Source: Kosakonia arachidis
GTDB lineage: Bacteria; Pseudomonadota; Gammaproteobacteria; Enterobacterales; Enterobacteriaceae
Reading direction: 5' to 3'
Assembly: GCF_900116535.1 (NCBI RefSeq)
Contig: NZ_FPAU01000001.1
Location: 434,001-498,000 of the forward strand
DNA: 64,000 nt
Each line of letters opens with the position of its first letter. The first letter of the stretch is position 1. The position numbers and the translations under genes were made by a program. The notes beneath the pieces are model-generated. The model saw only the letters and a list, made by a program, of their open reading frames with translations, made no database searches and was not told the DNA's origin. Positions 54,856 to 64,000 of the stretch are shown here, in pieces.

Positions 54856-55968
54856 TTAAACGTTCTTAGACAACATTTTCCTGTGAGTATGGATCGACAT
54901 AACGATACCAAACCCGGCCATGAGTACGATCAGGGCGGAACCACCATAACTGATCAGTGGCAACGGTACGCCGACCACCGGCAGTATGCCACTCACCATA
55001 CCAATATTTACGAACACATAAACGAATAAAATCAACATCAAACCACCTGCCATGACACGACCAAAGGTGGTTTGTGCCCGCGCGGCAATCCATAACCCGC
55101 GCATAATCAGCAGCACATACAGCGCCAGCAAAATCAGAATCCCGATCAGCCCAAGCTCTTCCGCCAGCACGGCGAAGATAAAGTCGGTGTGGCGTTCGGG
55201 CAGGAACTCCAGCTGCGACTGTGTACCGTGCAGCCAACCTTTGCCGCTCAGACCGCCGGAACCGATAGCAATTTTTGACTGAATAATATGGTAGCCTGCG
55301 CCGAGCGGATCGGTTTCCGGATCGAGCAACATCATCACACGCTGGCGCTGATAATCATGCATCAGGAAGAACCACATCACCGGAATAAATGCCGCAACCA
55401 GTACCGCAGCAATAGCAATCAACCGCCAGCTCAGACCAGCAAGGAACAGGACAAATAGCCCCGAGAGTACCACCAGAATCGCGGTACCCAGATCCGGCTG
55501 CGCTGCCACCAGCAGCGTTGGCAGAAAGATTAGCGCCAGCGCAATAGCGGTATTTTTCAGCGAAGGCGGGCAAACGTCGCGGTTAATAAAGCGCGCCACC
55601 ATCAGCGGCACGGCGATTTTAGCGATTTCGGAAGGCTGAAAACGGACAACGCCGAGATCGAGCCACCGTTGCGCGCCTTTTGATATCGCGCCAAAGGCAT
55701 CCACCGCTACCAGCAGGATAATGCAGAAAATGTAGAGATAGGGCGCCCAGCCTTCATAGACGCGTGGCGGTACCTGCGCCAACACTATCATGATAATCAG
55801 CCCCATAGCGATCTGGCCGATTTTACGTTCCATCATGCCTATATCCTGGCCGCTGGCGCTCCAGATCACGATCGCGCTATAAAACAGCAGTGCGAGGATG
55901 ATAAGCAACATCGTGGGATCGATATGGATTTTGTCCCAGAACGATTTTTTGTTCGGATTATCCGTCAT
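54856..55968 (-). CDS. mrdB: Peptidoglycan glycosyltransferase RodA
   Basis: 370 aa SEDS protein with about ten membrane helices. Conserved [38 protein letters not shown] and [13 protein letters not shown]. Polymerises glycan strands with PBP2 in the rod complex. Starts three bases after mrdA. Confidence 0.97.
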   Translation of the reverse strand: MTDNPNKKSFWDKIHIDPTMLLIILALLFYSAIVIWSASGQDIGMMERKIGQIAMGLIIMIVLAQVPPRVYEGWAPYLYIFCIILLVAVDAFGAISKGAQRWLDLGVVRFQPSEIAKIAVPLMVARFINRDVCPPSLKNTAIALALIFLPTLLVAAQPDLGTAILVVLSGLFVLFLAGLSWRLIAIAAVLVAAFIPVMWFFLMHDYQRQRVMMLLDPETDPLGAGYHIIQSKIAIGSGGLSGKGWLHGTQSQLEFLPERHTDFIFAVLAEELGLIGILILLALYVLLIMRGLWIAARAQTTFGRVMAGGLMLILFVYVFVNIGMVSGILPVVGVPLPLISYGGSALIVLMAGFGIVMSIHTHRKMLSKNV

Positions 55969-55970
55969 GA

Positions 55971-57872
55971 TTATTGGTCCTCCGTCGCTGCCGTTGAGGG
56001 GTTTTCCGCCGGTAAATCGGTATTGTTATCGCCAAGCATAATGTGGTCGAGGATCTGGCGCATAATGGTCCCGACAGCCGGTCCTGCACCACCGTTTTCC
56101 AGAATCACCGCGACGGCGACCTGCGGATTGTCATACGGCGCAAACGCAGTCATCAGTTTATGGTCACGCAAGCGCTCAGCGATCCGGTGCGCGTTATAGG
56201 TTTCATTCGCTTTCAGGCCAAAGACCTGAGCAGTACCGGATTTTGCTGCGATCTTATACGGCGCATCGGCAAAGTATTTGTGGCCGGTCCCATTCGAGCG
56301 GTTCGCCATGCCGTACATGCCGTCTTTGGCGATCTCCCAGAAGCCGGAGTGAATATCGCCGACCGGGGGTTCAACAGGCTGTTTCCACGGCACCTGTTGA
56401 CCATTTTCCACTGTGCTCATCAGCAGGTGCGGCACTTTGACGATACCGTCGTTAATCAGGATCATCATCGCCTTATTCATCTGCAATGGCGTTGCCGTCC
56501 AGTAGCCCTGACCAATTCCCACTGGGATGGTATCACCCTGATACCACGGCTTCTTAAAGCGTTTCAGTTTCCACTCGCGCGTCGGCATGTTACCGGAGCG
56601 CTCTTCCGACAGATCGACGCCGGTATAGTGGCCGTAACCAAATTTACCCATCCACTCTGACAGGCGATCGATGCCCATGTCATAAGCGACCTGATAGAAG
56701 AAGGTATCGGCTGATTCTTCCAGCGCTTTGGTGACATTCAAATGGCCGTGCCCCCATTTTTTCCAGTCGCGGTAGCGTTTGTCAGAACCCGGCAACTGCC
56801 ACCAGCCGGGGTCAAACAGGCTGCTATTGCGGGTGATTACGCCAGCGCTGAGCGCGGAAACCGCCACGTATGGTTTCACCGTTGATGCTGGAGGGTAAAC
56901 CCCCTGAGTGGCGCGGTTGATCAAGGGTGTGTTCGGGTCATTAAGGAGCGACGAATAATCTTTGCTGGAGATACCATCGACAAACAGGTTGGGATCGTAA
57001 CTCGGCATCGATACCAGTGCGAGAATGCTACCATTGCGCGGATCGGTGACTACCACCGCCGCACGACTGCCGGCAAGCAGCGTCTCGATGTACTGCTGCA
57101 ATTTTAAATCCAGCGTCAGGTAGATATCGTGCCCGGCCTGCGGCGGCACTTCTTTAAGCTGGCGGATCACGCGGCCACGGTTGTTAACTTCAACCTCTTC
57201 ATAACCGGTCTGGCCGTGCAGAACATCTTCGTAATAGCGCTCAATGCCTAGCTTACCGATATCGTGAGTGGCGGCATAGTTGGCCAGTTTGCCCTCTTTA
57301 TCCAGCCGCTCGACGTCTTTATCGTTAATTTTCGAAACGTAGCCGATAACATGAGTCAGCGCGGAGCCGTAAGGATAGTAGCGGCGTTTGTAGCCTTTTA
57401 CTTCCACGCCGGGAAAGCGGTACTGGTTAACGGCAAAACGCGCCACCTGAACTTCGGTCAGGTTGGTTTTCACCGGAATTGACGTGAAGCGGTGCGAACG
57501 TGAGCGTTCTTTTTTGAAGTTGGCAATATCCTCATCGGTCAGATCCACCACGTCACGCAGGGCATCCAGCGTTTGCTGCACGTTATCGACCTTCTCCGGC
57601 ATCATTTCGATCTGGTAAATGGTGCGATTAAGCGCCAGCGGCGTGCCGTTGCGATCGTAAATAATGCCACGGCTTGGCGCGATGGGAACCAACTTGATGC
57701 GGTTTTCGTTAGAACGGGTCTGGTAGTCCGCAAAACGGACGATTTGCAGGTTATAAAGGTTAGCGATCAGCACGCCGGTAAGCAGCAAAATCCCCGTAAA
57801 GGCGACCACTGCCCGGCGTACAAACAGCGCGGACTCAGCCGTATAGTCGCGAAAAGAATTCTGTAATTTCAT
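55971..57872 (-). CDS. mrdA: Penicillin-binding protein 2
   Basis: 633 aa. Single N-terminal membrane anchor ([20 protein letters not shown]), dimerisation domain, and transpeptidase motifs [11 protein letters not shown] (SxxK), ESADTFFYQ (SxN) and [11 protein letters not shown] (KSG). Crosslinks peptidoglycan during elongation, with RodA. Confidence 0.97.
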   Translation of the reverse strand: MKLQNSFRDYTAESALFVRRAVVAFTGILLLTGVLIANLYNLQIVRFADYQTRSNENRIKLVPIAPSRGIIYDRNGTPLALNRTIYQIEMMPEKVDNVQQTLDALRDVVDLTDEDIANFKKERSRSHRFTSIPVKTNLTEVQVARFAVNQYRFPGVEVKGYKRRYYPYGSALTHVIGYVSKINDKDVERLDKEGKLANYAATHDIGKLGIERYYEDVLHGQTGYEEVEVNNRGRVIRQLKEVPPQAGHDIYLTLDLKLQQYIETLLAGSRAAVVVTDPRNGSILALVSMPSYDPNLFVDGISSKDYSSLLNDPNTPLINRATQGVYPPASTVKPYVAVSALSAGVITRNSSLFDPGWWQLPGSDKRYRDWKKWGHGHLNVTKALEESADTFFYQVAYDMGIDRLSEWMGKFGYGHYTGVDLSEERSGNMPTREWKLKRFKKPWYQGDTIPVGIGQGYWTATPLQMNKAMMILINDGIVKVPHLLMSTVENGQQVPWKQPVEPPVGDIHSGFWEIAKDGMYGMANRSNGTGHKYFADAPYKIAAKSGTAQVFGLKANETYNAHRIAERLRDHKLMTAFAPYDNPQVAVAVILENGGAGPAVGTIMRQILDHIMLGDNNTDLPAENPSTAATEDQ

Positions 57873-57901
57873 CCGCTGCTTAATCTACCTAAGACTCGTC
57901 A

Positions 57902-58369
57902 TTACTCACGGTGGTAAGGATGGTTGGTGGTAATACTCCATGCGCGATACAGGCTTTCAGCCACCAGCACGCGCACCAGTGGGTGCGGGAGCGTCAGCGC
58001 AGAGAGGGACCAACTTTGTTCTGCTGCCGCTTTGCAGGCGGGTGATAACCCTTCCGGGCCGCCAATAAGCAGACTGACGTCGCGTCCGTCCTGCTTCCAG
58101 CGTTCCAGTTCATTTGCAAGCTGCGGCGTATCCCAGGGTTTACCGGGGATATCAAGGGTGACGATGCGATTCTTGCCTGCAGTCGCCAGCATCTGCTCAC
58201 CCTCTTTGTCGAGAATACGTTTGATATCTGCGTTTTTACCGCGCTTTCCTGCCGGGATCTCAATCAGTTCAAACGGCATATCTTTGGGAAAGCGGCGTAG
58301 ATATTCAGTAAAACCTGTCTGTACCCAGTCCGGCATTTTTGTGCCGACGGCGACCAGTTGCAGTTTCAC
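57902..58369 (-). CDS. rlmH: 23S rRNA pseudouridine-1915 N3-methyltransferase
   Basis: 155 aa SPOUT enzyme. [20 protein letters not shown] and [20 protein letters not shown] form the knot. Methylates pseudouridine 1915. Three bases after rsfS and 29 before mrdA, one operon. Confidence 0.97.
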   Translation of the reverse strand: MKLQLVAVGTKMPDWVQTGFTEYLRRFPKDMPFELIEIPAGKRGKNADIKRILDKEGEQMLATAGKNRIVTLDIPGKPWDTPQLANELERWKQDGRDVSLLIGGPEGLSPACKAAAEQSWSLSALTLPHPLVRVLVAESLYRAWSITTNHPYHRE

Positions 58370-58372
58370 GCA

Positions 58373-58756
<384 letters not shown>

Positions 58757-58935
58757 TCAATTGTCGGGACAAATGTCTGACCCGACAATTTCAAAAGCGG
58801 GGTATCATCCCATCATGAACGTGTGATTGCATCGCCATTTTTGTAAAACAATTTCTGCGCGCGGAGGATAGCAGCCTTGCGTGGCGTGTCAATGATCGAA
58901 TCACCACGTTGAAGGGGATGGTTGAAAAACAGCCA

Positions 58936-59550
58936 TTAGTCGTCGGCTCTCCAAATGGCGCGGCTATTAAGCACGCGCAGCGTAGCGAAATTGTCATGTA
59001 TATCTATCATGCTCCAGCACCCTTGATCGACACGGAAATGCCATAGCGAGGCGGCGGGCATCTTTAACAGGCGTGTGATTAACAGGCTCAACACGCCCTG
59101 ATGGCTCACCAGCAGGATATTCTGCCGGTGCTTAATATCGGCCAGATGTGCAATAACTTGCTCAATACGCGTTGAGAATGCCTGAAAGCCTTCGCCATTG
59201 GTCGGGATGGCATTCTGCCAGTCATTGCACCAGGCAGCATAGTTCTGCGGATCTTCTCGCGCCAAATCGCGGTGATGGCGCATTTCCCAGTCGCCGAAGA
59301 ACATTTCATTCAGTAACGGCGTGGTTTCAATGGTGATTTCCCGTCGTGCAAGCACGCGTTCTGCCGTCTGTTGCGCCCGCTCCAGCGCACTGCACAGTAC
59401 GTGATCAAAGGGGGCCTCGCTGAGTAATTCCCCCAGAGTTTGCGCCTGCACCAGGCCCTTTGGTGTCAGCGGCGTGGGGGCGTGTCCGCTGTAAAGCCCT
59501 GCAACGTTTGCTTCAGTTTCACCGTGACGAATCAACCAGAGTCGCATCAC
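58936..59550 (-). CDS. cobC: Alpha-ribazole phosphatase
   Basis: 204 aa histidine phosphatase (LIRHGETEANVAGLYSGH, then LVSHQGVLSLLITRL). Removes phosphate from alpha-ribazole-5'-phosphate in the last steps of cobalamin assembly. Divergent from cobD, as in Salmonella and Klebsiella. Confidence 0.93.
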   Translation of the reverse strand: MMRLWLIRHGETEANVAGLYSGHAPTPLTPKGLVQAQTLGELLSEAPFDHVLCSALERAQQTAERVLARREITIETTPLLNEMFFGDWEMRHHRDLAREDPQNYAAWCNDWQNAIPTNGEGFQAFSTRIEQVIAHLADIKHRQNILLVSHQGVLSLLITRLLKMPAASLWHFRVDQGCWSMIDIHDNFATLRVLNSRAIWRADD

Positions 59551-59647
59551 TATCTCCCGTCAGGATTTCTGCGCAAAGTTTACCATGCCCCTCAATCCAC
59601 ATCCCTTTTTCGTTTAAAATAGCGGCTTTAAGCAAGCGGAGAGAGCG

Positions 59648-60736
59648 ATGTTTCATAGCGCGCATGGCGGCAATACACGTGAGGCGGCCGCACTGCTGGG
59701 CATTGTCCCGGAGCAGTTGCTCGATTTCAGCGCTAATATCAATCCGGCGGGTATGCCCAACTCTTTGCGGCATGCATTGCTGGAGAACATGTCGCTGGCT
59801 GAGCGCTATCCGGATGTGGAGTATCAGCGCCTGCATCAAGTGCTGGCGGAACATCATCAGGTTCCAGCGTCATGGTTGTTAGCCGGTAACGGTGAGACGG
59901 AAGTGATTTTCGCACTGGTCAATGTGCTGGCACCGCGTCGGGCGATGCTTATCACGCCAGGGTTTGCAGAGTATCGCCGTGCGTTGCGACTGGCAGGTTG
60001 TGACATCGTCGATTTTCCGTTGTGCGAAGATGAGGGCTGGCAACTGACCGAACGCTTTCTGGGGGCGCTGACGCCGGATCTGGACTGCCTGTTTCTCTGC
60101 ACGCCAAATAATCCGACCGGACTACTGCCGGATGACGCCCTGCTGCAGGCCGTTTCGGCGCGCTGCAAATCGCTGGGCATTGCGCTTATTCTTGATGAAG
60201 CGTTTATGGATTTTATCCCGCAACGCTGTGGTTTTATCCGCCATCTGGCGGGCAATCCACATCTGTGGGTGTTACGCTCGCTGACCAAGTTTTATGCCAT
60301 TCCCGGTTTGCGGCTTGGCTATCTGTTGGGCAGCAATGTGCAGAAAGTAACACAGATGCGCGCTGCGCAGATGCCGTGGTCAATCAATGCGTTTGCTGCG
60401 CTGGCAGGAGAGGTGATCCTGCATGACCATGCTTATCAGCAGGCGAGCTGGCAGTGGCTGGCGTGTGAGCGTCCGCGTTTGTTCGCCGCACTGAACGATT
60501 TTCCGGCACTCACTGTCTGGCCTGGTATGGCGAATTACCTGTTTCTGCGTTGTGATGTTCCTGGGGTGGAATTACAGCGTGCGCTGCTGGAGCAGCATAT
60601 TTTAATTCGTCATTGCGCGAACTATCCGGGGCTGGATGATCGCTATTACCGTGTTGCGGTGCGCAGCAAAGAGGAAAATGATCGGCTGATGATGGCGATG
60701 CGCCAGGCGCTTAGCGGTACAACCCCTGAGCGTTGA
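59648..60736 (+). CDS. cobD: Threonine-phosphate decarboxylase
   Basis: 362 aa PLP enzyme. [13 protein letters not shown] at the start, [13 protein letters not shown] and the PLP lysine in [17 protein letters not shown]. Makes (R)-1-amino-2-propanol phosphate for the cobalamin side chain. GGAGAGAGCG precedes the ATG. Its 3' end overlaps nadD by 26 bp on opposite strands. Confidence 0.93.
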   Translation: MFHSAHGGNTREAAALLGIVPEQLLDFSANINPAGMPNSLRHALLENMSLAERYPDVEYQRLHQVLAEHHQVPASWLLAGNGETEVIFALVNVLAPRRAMLITPGFAEYRRALRLAGCDIVDFPLCEDEGWQLTERFLGALTPDLDCLFLCTPNNPTGLLPDDALLQAVSARCKSLGIALILDEAFMDFIPQRCGFIRHLAGNPHLWVLRSLTKFYAIPGLRLGYLLGSNVQKVTQMRAAQMPWSINAFAALAGEVILHDHAYQQASWQWLACERPRLFAALNDFPALTVWPGMANYLFLRCDVPGVELQRALLEQHILIRHCANYPGLDDRYYRVAVRSKEENDRLMMAMRQALSGTTPER

Positions 60737-61352
60737 TATATTCGAGCACGGCGGCAGGCAGCAGATCATCACAGTTTTCGCCGTGCTCAAGCCGCTCGCG
60801 GATAAGCGTTGCGGAGATATTAAACCATGGTGTTTCAGCCAGATAGATTTTTCCCGCAGGCTGTGTGTGTAATTCATCGACATGCTGGGTGAGATGGTCA
60901 TCAAGCCATTGCTGGTGTTCTTCCTGCGCCATCTCCAGCGGGTAGCCGGGGCGGCGGCAAACAATTAAATGGCAGTTATCCAGGATGGTTTCGTAGTGGT
61001 GCCAGCTCGGGAAGGTGAGCAATGAATCCTGACCGATGATAAACGCCAGCGGGCGCTGTGGCCCCTGTTCCTCTCGCCACTCCTTCAGCGTTAGCGCACT
61101 ATAAGAAGGTGTGTCGCGGCGCAGTTCCCGCTCATCGAGGATAAATAGCGGTTTGTCGGCGATGGCCAGTTCGAGCATGGTTTTGCGTTGCTGGCTGGAG
61201 GCTTCCGGTTGCGGACGGTGCGGCGGCACGTTATTGGGCATAATAATCACTCGTGATAGCCCAACCTGATTCGCCAGCGCTTCAACTGGCTTCAGATGCC
61301 CATAATGGACAGGATCGAACGTACCACCAAACAGTGCCTGCAACTGATTCAT
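60711..61352 (-). CDS. nadD: Nicotinate-nucleotide adenylyltransferase
   Basis: 213 aa. [16 protein letters not shown] (HxGH nucleotidyl motif) and SxTxxR-type [10 protein letters not shown] near the end. Makes nicotinate adenine dinucleotide. The ATG at 61352 lies one base after the holA stop and gives the E. coli length. Tail-to-tail overlap with cobD. Confidence 0.96.
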   Translation of the reverse strand: MNQLQALFGGTFDPVHYGHLKPVEALANQVGLSRVIIMPNNVPPHRPQPEASSQQRKTMLELAIADKPLFILDERELRRDTPSYSALTLKEWREEQGPQRPLAFIIGQDSLLTFPSWHHYETILDNCHLIVCRRPGYPLEMAQEEHQQWLDDHLTQHVDELHTQPAGKIYLAETPWFNISATLIRERLEHGENCDDLLPAAVLEYINAQGLYR

Positions 61353-61353
61353 A

Positions 61354-62385
61354 TCAACCATCAATAAAAACGTCTGCTAATGCCTTATGACAGAGTAGCA
61401 GAGAAAACCCTTCCAGCTCGGCCCACACCGACTGACCAAAGTCCTGCTTCACAATCAGCTCAATACGGCTGAGCTGATGCACCGCCTGGCGTAGGTGCTC
61501 GGCGCTCAGGCGGTTTAGCGCATCACCCATTATGCCACGGCGATTTTGCCAGACCCGATGTTTATCAAACAGCGTACGCAGCGGCGTATGGGCAGCGTGG
61601 CGCTTAAGCGTGACCAGTAGCAGCAATTCGCGCTGCACCGTGCGCAGCAGGATCACTGGCTCGCACGCTTCAAGCCGCAACTGATTCAGAATATGCAACG
61701 CACGTTTGCTCTTGCCTGCGAGCAGCGCATCAACCCAGTGAAACGGGGTAAAATGCGCCGCGTCGTTCACTGCCTGTTCCACACGCGGCAGTGTTAATTT
61801 GCCATCCGGCCACAGCAGTGACAGCCGTTCAAGCGCCTGCGCCAGTGCCAGAAGATTGCCTTCATAGCAATAGCAAAGCAGCTGATTTGCGGCGTCATCC
61901 AGCTCCAGTTTGTTTTGCTTCGCCCGCGCGGCGACCCAGCGGGGGAGATTCGCCTGCTCTGGCGTCTGGCAGCTAATTTGCACGGCGTGGTTATTCAACT
62001 GCGTCAGCCATGCTGCGTTTTCTTGTGCTTTCGTCAATTTGTTGCCGCGCACCATCAGGATCAGATCCTCATGCAGCAACGAAACCAACTTTGCCAGTTG
62101 TTCATTAATGGCGGCGTTTGGGCCGTTCTCCGGCAGCAGCAACAGTAGGGTTTGACGGCTGGCGAACAGGCTGAGCGCCTGGCAGATGGAAAAAACAGCG
62201 TCCCAGTCGGTGCTGGCATCCAGTGTAAACGTGTGATGTTCGCTAAAGCCTTGCGTAGCGGCAACCTGGCGCACGGTGTCCTGGCTCTCTTGCAACAGCA
62301 GTGGATCGTTACCGAGCAGCAGATACGCCGCGCGCAGCCCTTCATTGAGCTGCGCGCGGAGTTGTTCCGGATACAACCTGAGCAT
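61354..62385 (-). CDS. holA: DNA polymerase III subunit delta
   Basis: 343 aa, the E. coli length. [21 protein letters not shown]-terminal helical domain ([20 protein letters not shown]). Part of the clamp loader. Its ATG overlaps the lptE stop by one base. Confidence 0.97.
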   Translation of the reverse strand: MLRLYPEQLRAQLNEGLRAAYLLLGNDPLLLQESQDTVRQVAATQGFSEHHTFTLDASTDWDAVFSICQALSLFASRQTLLLLLPENGPNAAINEQLAKLVSLLHEDLILMVRGNKLTKAQENAAWLTQLNNHAVQISCQTPEQANLPRWVAARAKQNKLELDDAANQLLCYCYEGNLLALAQALERLSLLWPDGKLTLPRVEQAVNDAAHFTPFHWVDALLAGKSKRALHILNQLRLEACEPVILLRTVQRELLLLVTLKRHAAHTPLRTLFDKHRVWQNRRGIMGDALNRLSAEHLRQAVHQLSRIELIVKQDFGQSVWAELEGFSLLLCHKALADVFIDG

Positions 62386-62948
62386 TAGCTACCCGGTGTT
62401 ACGGAAACAGAGGGAGAGGCAGGTGTTTTGGTGTGATGCATCGCAGCCGCATCAGCCGTGTAGACGCTCGGCAGTTTACGAATCAACTGTTCTGCCGCTT
62501 TGTCGTACATTTCCTGAATAATCATGTCCTGCTCGGCGGCTTTTGCCAGCGCTGTCTGCGGGTTATCAAAGAATGAACGGAACACTTTTGTGCTGATCGG
62601 GTAGATATCATGCCCTGGGATCAGCACGCTGGCGTTCGCGGTCAGTACCATCTGATACTCTGCGGTACGGCCATCCTGGAAGATCGACGCCGTATCACGT
62701 GCAAACGTCACCGCGCCCAGACGCAGCGAAGGTACATCCTGACGCAGTGTGCTTTTCTCCAGCAGTTCGACACCGTTCAGGCGCAACTGGTTACGAATGG
62801 CACGGCTCAGCGGACCATTGGGATCGCCGGAATCGAAAATCATCGTTTTCATTTCGCCCGGCACTTGCGTGGTATTACGCAGATGCCAGCCACATCCGGC
62901 GGTGACCAGCACCGCCAGTGACAATAACAATGTTGCCAGATATCGCAC
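62385..62948 (-). CDS. lptE: LPS assembly lipoprotein LptE
   Basis: 187 aa. Lipobox [13 protein letters not shown] at Cys 19, then the conserved [20 protein letters not shown]. Plug of the LptD barrel in the outer membrane. Followed by holA and preceded by leuS, the standard order. Confidence 0.97.
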   Translation of the reverse strand: MRYLATLLLSLAVLVTAGCGWHLRNTTQVPGEMKTMIFDSGDPNGPLSRAIRNQLRLNGVELLEKSTLRQDVPSLRLGAVTFARDTASIFQDGRTAEYQMVLTANASVLIPGHDIYPISTKVFRSFFDNPQTALAKAAEQDMIIQEMYDKAAEQLIRKLPSVYTADAAAMHHTKTPASPSVSVTPGS

Positions 62949-62962
62949 GCTTCCTCCCGCGC

Positions 62963-64000
62963 TTAGCCAACGACCAGATTGAGCAGTTTACCCGGTACGT
63001 AAATCACTTTACGAACGGTAACGCCATCAAGATACTTCGCCACCAGGTGTTCCTGGCCAGCGCGTTCACGCACCTGTTCTTCGGTGGCGTCCACGGCAAC
63101 GGTAATTTTACCACGCACTTTGCCGTTTACCTGGACGACAACCAGCGTGGTGTCTTCCACCATCGCTTTCTCGTCCGCTACCGGCCACGGTGCATTATCG
63201 ATATCGCCTTCGCCGCCCAGCGCCTGCCACAGCGTAAAGCTGGCGTGCGGCGTGAACGGGTTCAGCATACGAACCACGGCCAGCAGGGCTTCCTGCAGCA
63301 GCGCGCGATCCTGTTCGTTTTCCTGCGGCGCTTTCGCCAGTTTGTTCATCAACTCCATAATCGCAGCGATCGCGGTGTTGAAGGTCTGACGACGGCCGAT
63401 ATCATCGGAAACTTTAGCAATGGTTTTATGAACATCGCGGCGTAGCGCCTGCTGCTCGTCGTTCAGTGCGGCCAGATCCAGAGGCGCAACCGCGCCTTTG
63501 CTGGTGTGCTCGTAAACCAGTTTCCATACGCGTTTCAGGAACCGGTTCGCCCCTTCCACGCCGGATTCTTGCCACTCCAGCGTCATGTCAGCCGGAGAGG
63601 CGAACATCATGAACAGACGAACGGTATCCGCGCCGTAACGTTCAACCATTTCCTGCGGGTCGATACCGTTATTTTTCGACTTGGACATTTTGCTCATGCC
63701 GGTGTAAACCAGCTCATGGCCTGCCGAATCTTTCGCTTTCACGATACGGCCTTTGTCGTCGCGCTCAACGATCGCGTCTTTTGGCGAGACCCAGTTACGC
63801 TCGCCGTTTACGCCAACGTAATAGAACGCATCCGCCAGCACCATACCCTGACATAGCAACTGTTTAGCCGGTTCGTCAGAGTTCACCATGCCCGCATCGC
63901 GCATCAGTTTATGGAAGAAGCGGAAGTAGAGCAGGTGCATGATGGCGTGTTCGATACCGCCAATGTAAATATCGACCGGCAGCCAGTAGTTCGCCGCGTT
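62963..64000 (-). CDS. leuS: Leucyl-tRNA synthetase, C-terminal part
   Basis: The gene runs off the window; the last 345 codons are here. At the edge the frame reads [20 protein letters not shown], then [14 protein letters not shown] (KMSKS catalytic loop), the anticodon domain and the final [17 protein letters not shown]. Charges tRNA-Leu. Confidence 0.97.
   Translation of the reverse strand, partial: NAANYWLPVDIYIGGIEHAIMHLLYFRFFHKLMRDAGMVNSDEPAKQLLCQGMVLADAFYYVGVNGERNWVSPKDAIVERDDKGRIVKAKDSAGHELVYTGMSKMSKSKNNGIDPQEMVERYGADTVRLFMMFASPADMTLEWQESGVEGANRFLKRVWKLVYEHTSKGAVAPLDLAALNDEQQALRRDVHKTIAKVSDDIGRRQTFNTAIAAIMELMNKLAKAPQENEQDRALLQEALLAVVRMLNPFTPHASFTLWQALGGEGDIDNAPWPVADEKAMVEDTTLVVVQVNGKVRGKITVAVDATEEQVRERAGQEHLVAKYLDGVTVRKVIYVPGKLLNLVVG

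Overview
The window is a stretch of chromosome from an enterobacterium. Its right half (about 36.3-64 kb) keeps the Escherichia/Klebsiella/Enterobacter backbone order: mtn genes, dsbG-ahpC-ahpF, uspG, rnk, rna, pagP, cspE, crcB, nit2, tatE, lipA, ybeF, lipB, ybeD, dacA, rlpA, mrdB, mrdA, rlmH, rsfS, cobC, cobD, nadD, holA, lptE, leuS. The methionine salvage genes mtnBCD next to ahpC, the cobC/cobD pair beside nadD, and the loss of the citrate genes between rna and pagP point to the Klebsiella/Enterobacter/Kosakonia group rather than E. coli. The genus is an inference; no rRNA or other decisive marker is present.

The left half (about 1-36.3 kb) is accessory DNA. From left to right it holds: the end of a membrane protein gene; a divergent reductase/AraC pair; an SdpI-like protein with a MafI-like putative immunity protein; small low-GC ORFs between copies of a ~75-bp repeat; a DinB-family protein; and a secreted alpha/beta hydrolase. 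Next is a large sucrose/fructan locus (7.2-16.2 kb): cscR, and on the opposite strand cscB-like permease, cscA, OmpG-like porin, secreted GH32 enzyme, second OmpG-like porin and cscK. The gene order suggests that long fructans are cut outside or in the periplasm, products enter through dedicated porins and a proton symporter, are hydrolysed in the cytoplasm, and fructose is phosphorylated. CscR-type operators lie in the cscB/cscR gap. After that come an NmrA-like reductase/HxlR pair, a methyl-accepting chemotaxis protein, a gene-poor region with an unknown 314-aa protein, and a lactose/cellobiose-type PTS operon (IIB-IIA-GH4-IIC) with a divergent RpiR regulator carrying two HTH domains.

From 28.6 to 36.3 kb lies a regulator, toxin-antitoxin and defence island. 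It contains a TetR regulator with a membrane protein, a DUF1349 protein, a StbDE/RelBE module, a stranded antitoxin fragment, a divergent Nlp/XRE pair, a TacAT (GNAT toxin) module, a two-gene unit ending in a terminator, two tandem 59-aa ribbon-helix-helix proteins, and an AbiTii-domain protein. IS3-family and IS30-family remnants mark past mobility. Four copies of the ~75-bp repeat occur at 3.56, 4.16, 34.8 and 36.25 kb. Each has the same end facing the stop codon of the preceding gene, in three cases only 2-3 bases away.

The backbone is ordinary except for a deletion scar between rna and pagP, where the end of dcuC is fused to a decayed C-terminal fragment of a CusA-type metal efflux pump. 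Many self-regulation sites can be read directly: MetJ boxes at mtnB/mtnE, a 27-bp palindrome at tacA, HipB-like sites at nlp, paired sites at the RHH gene, and paired 16-bp sites upstream of the PTS operon.
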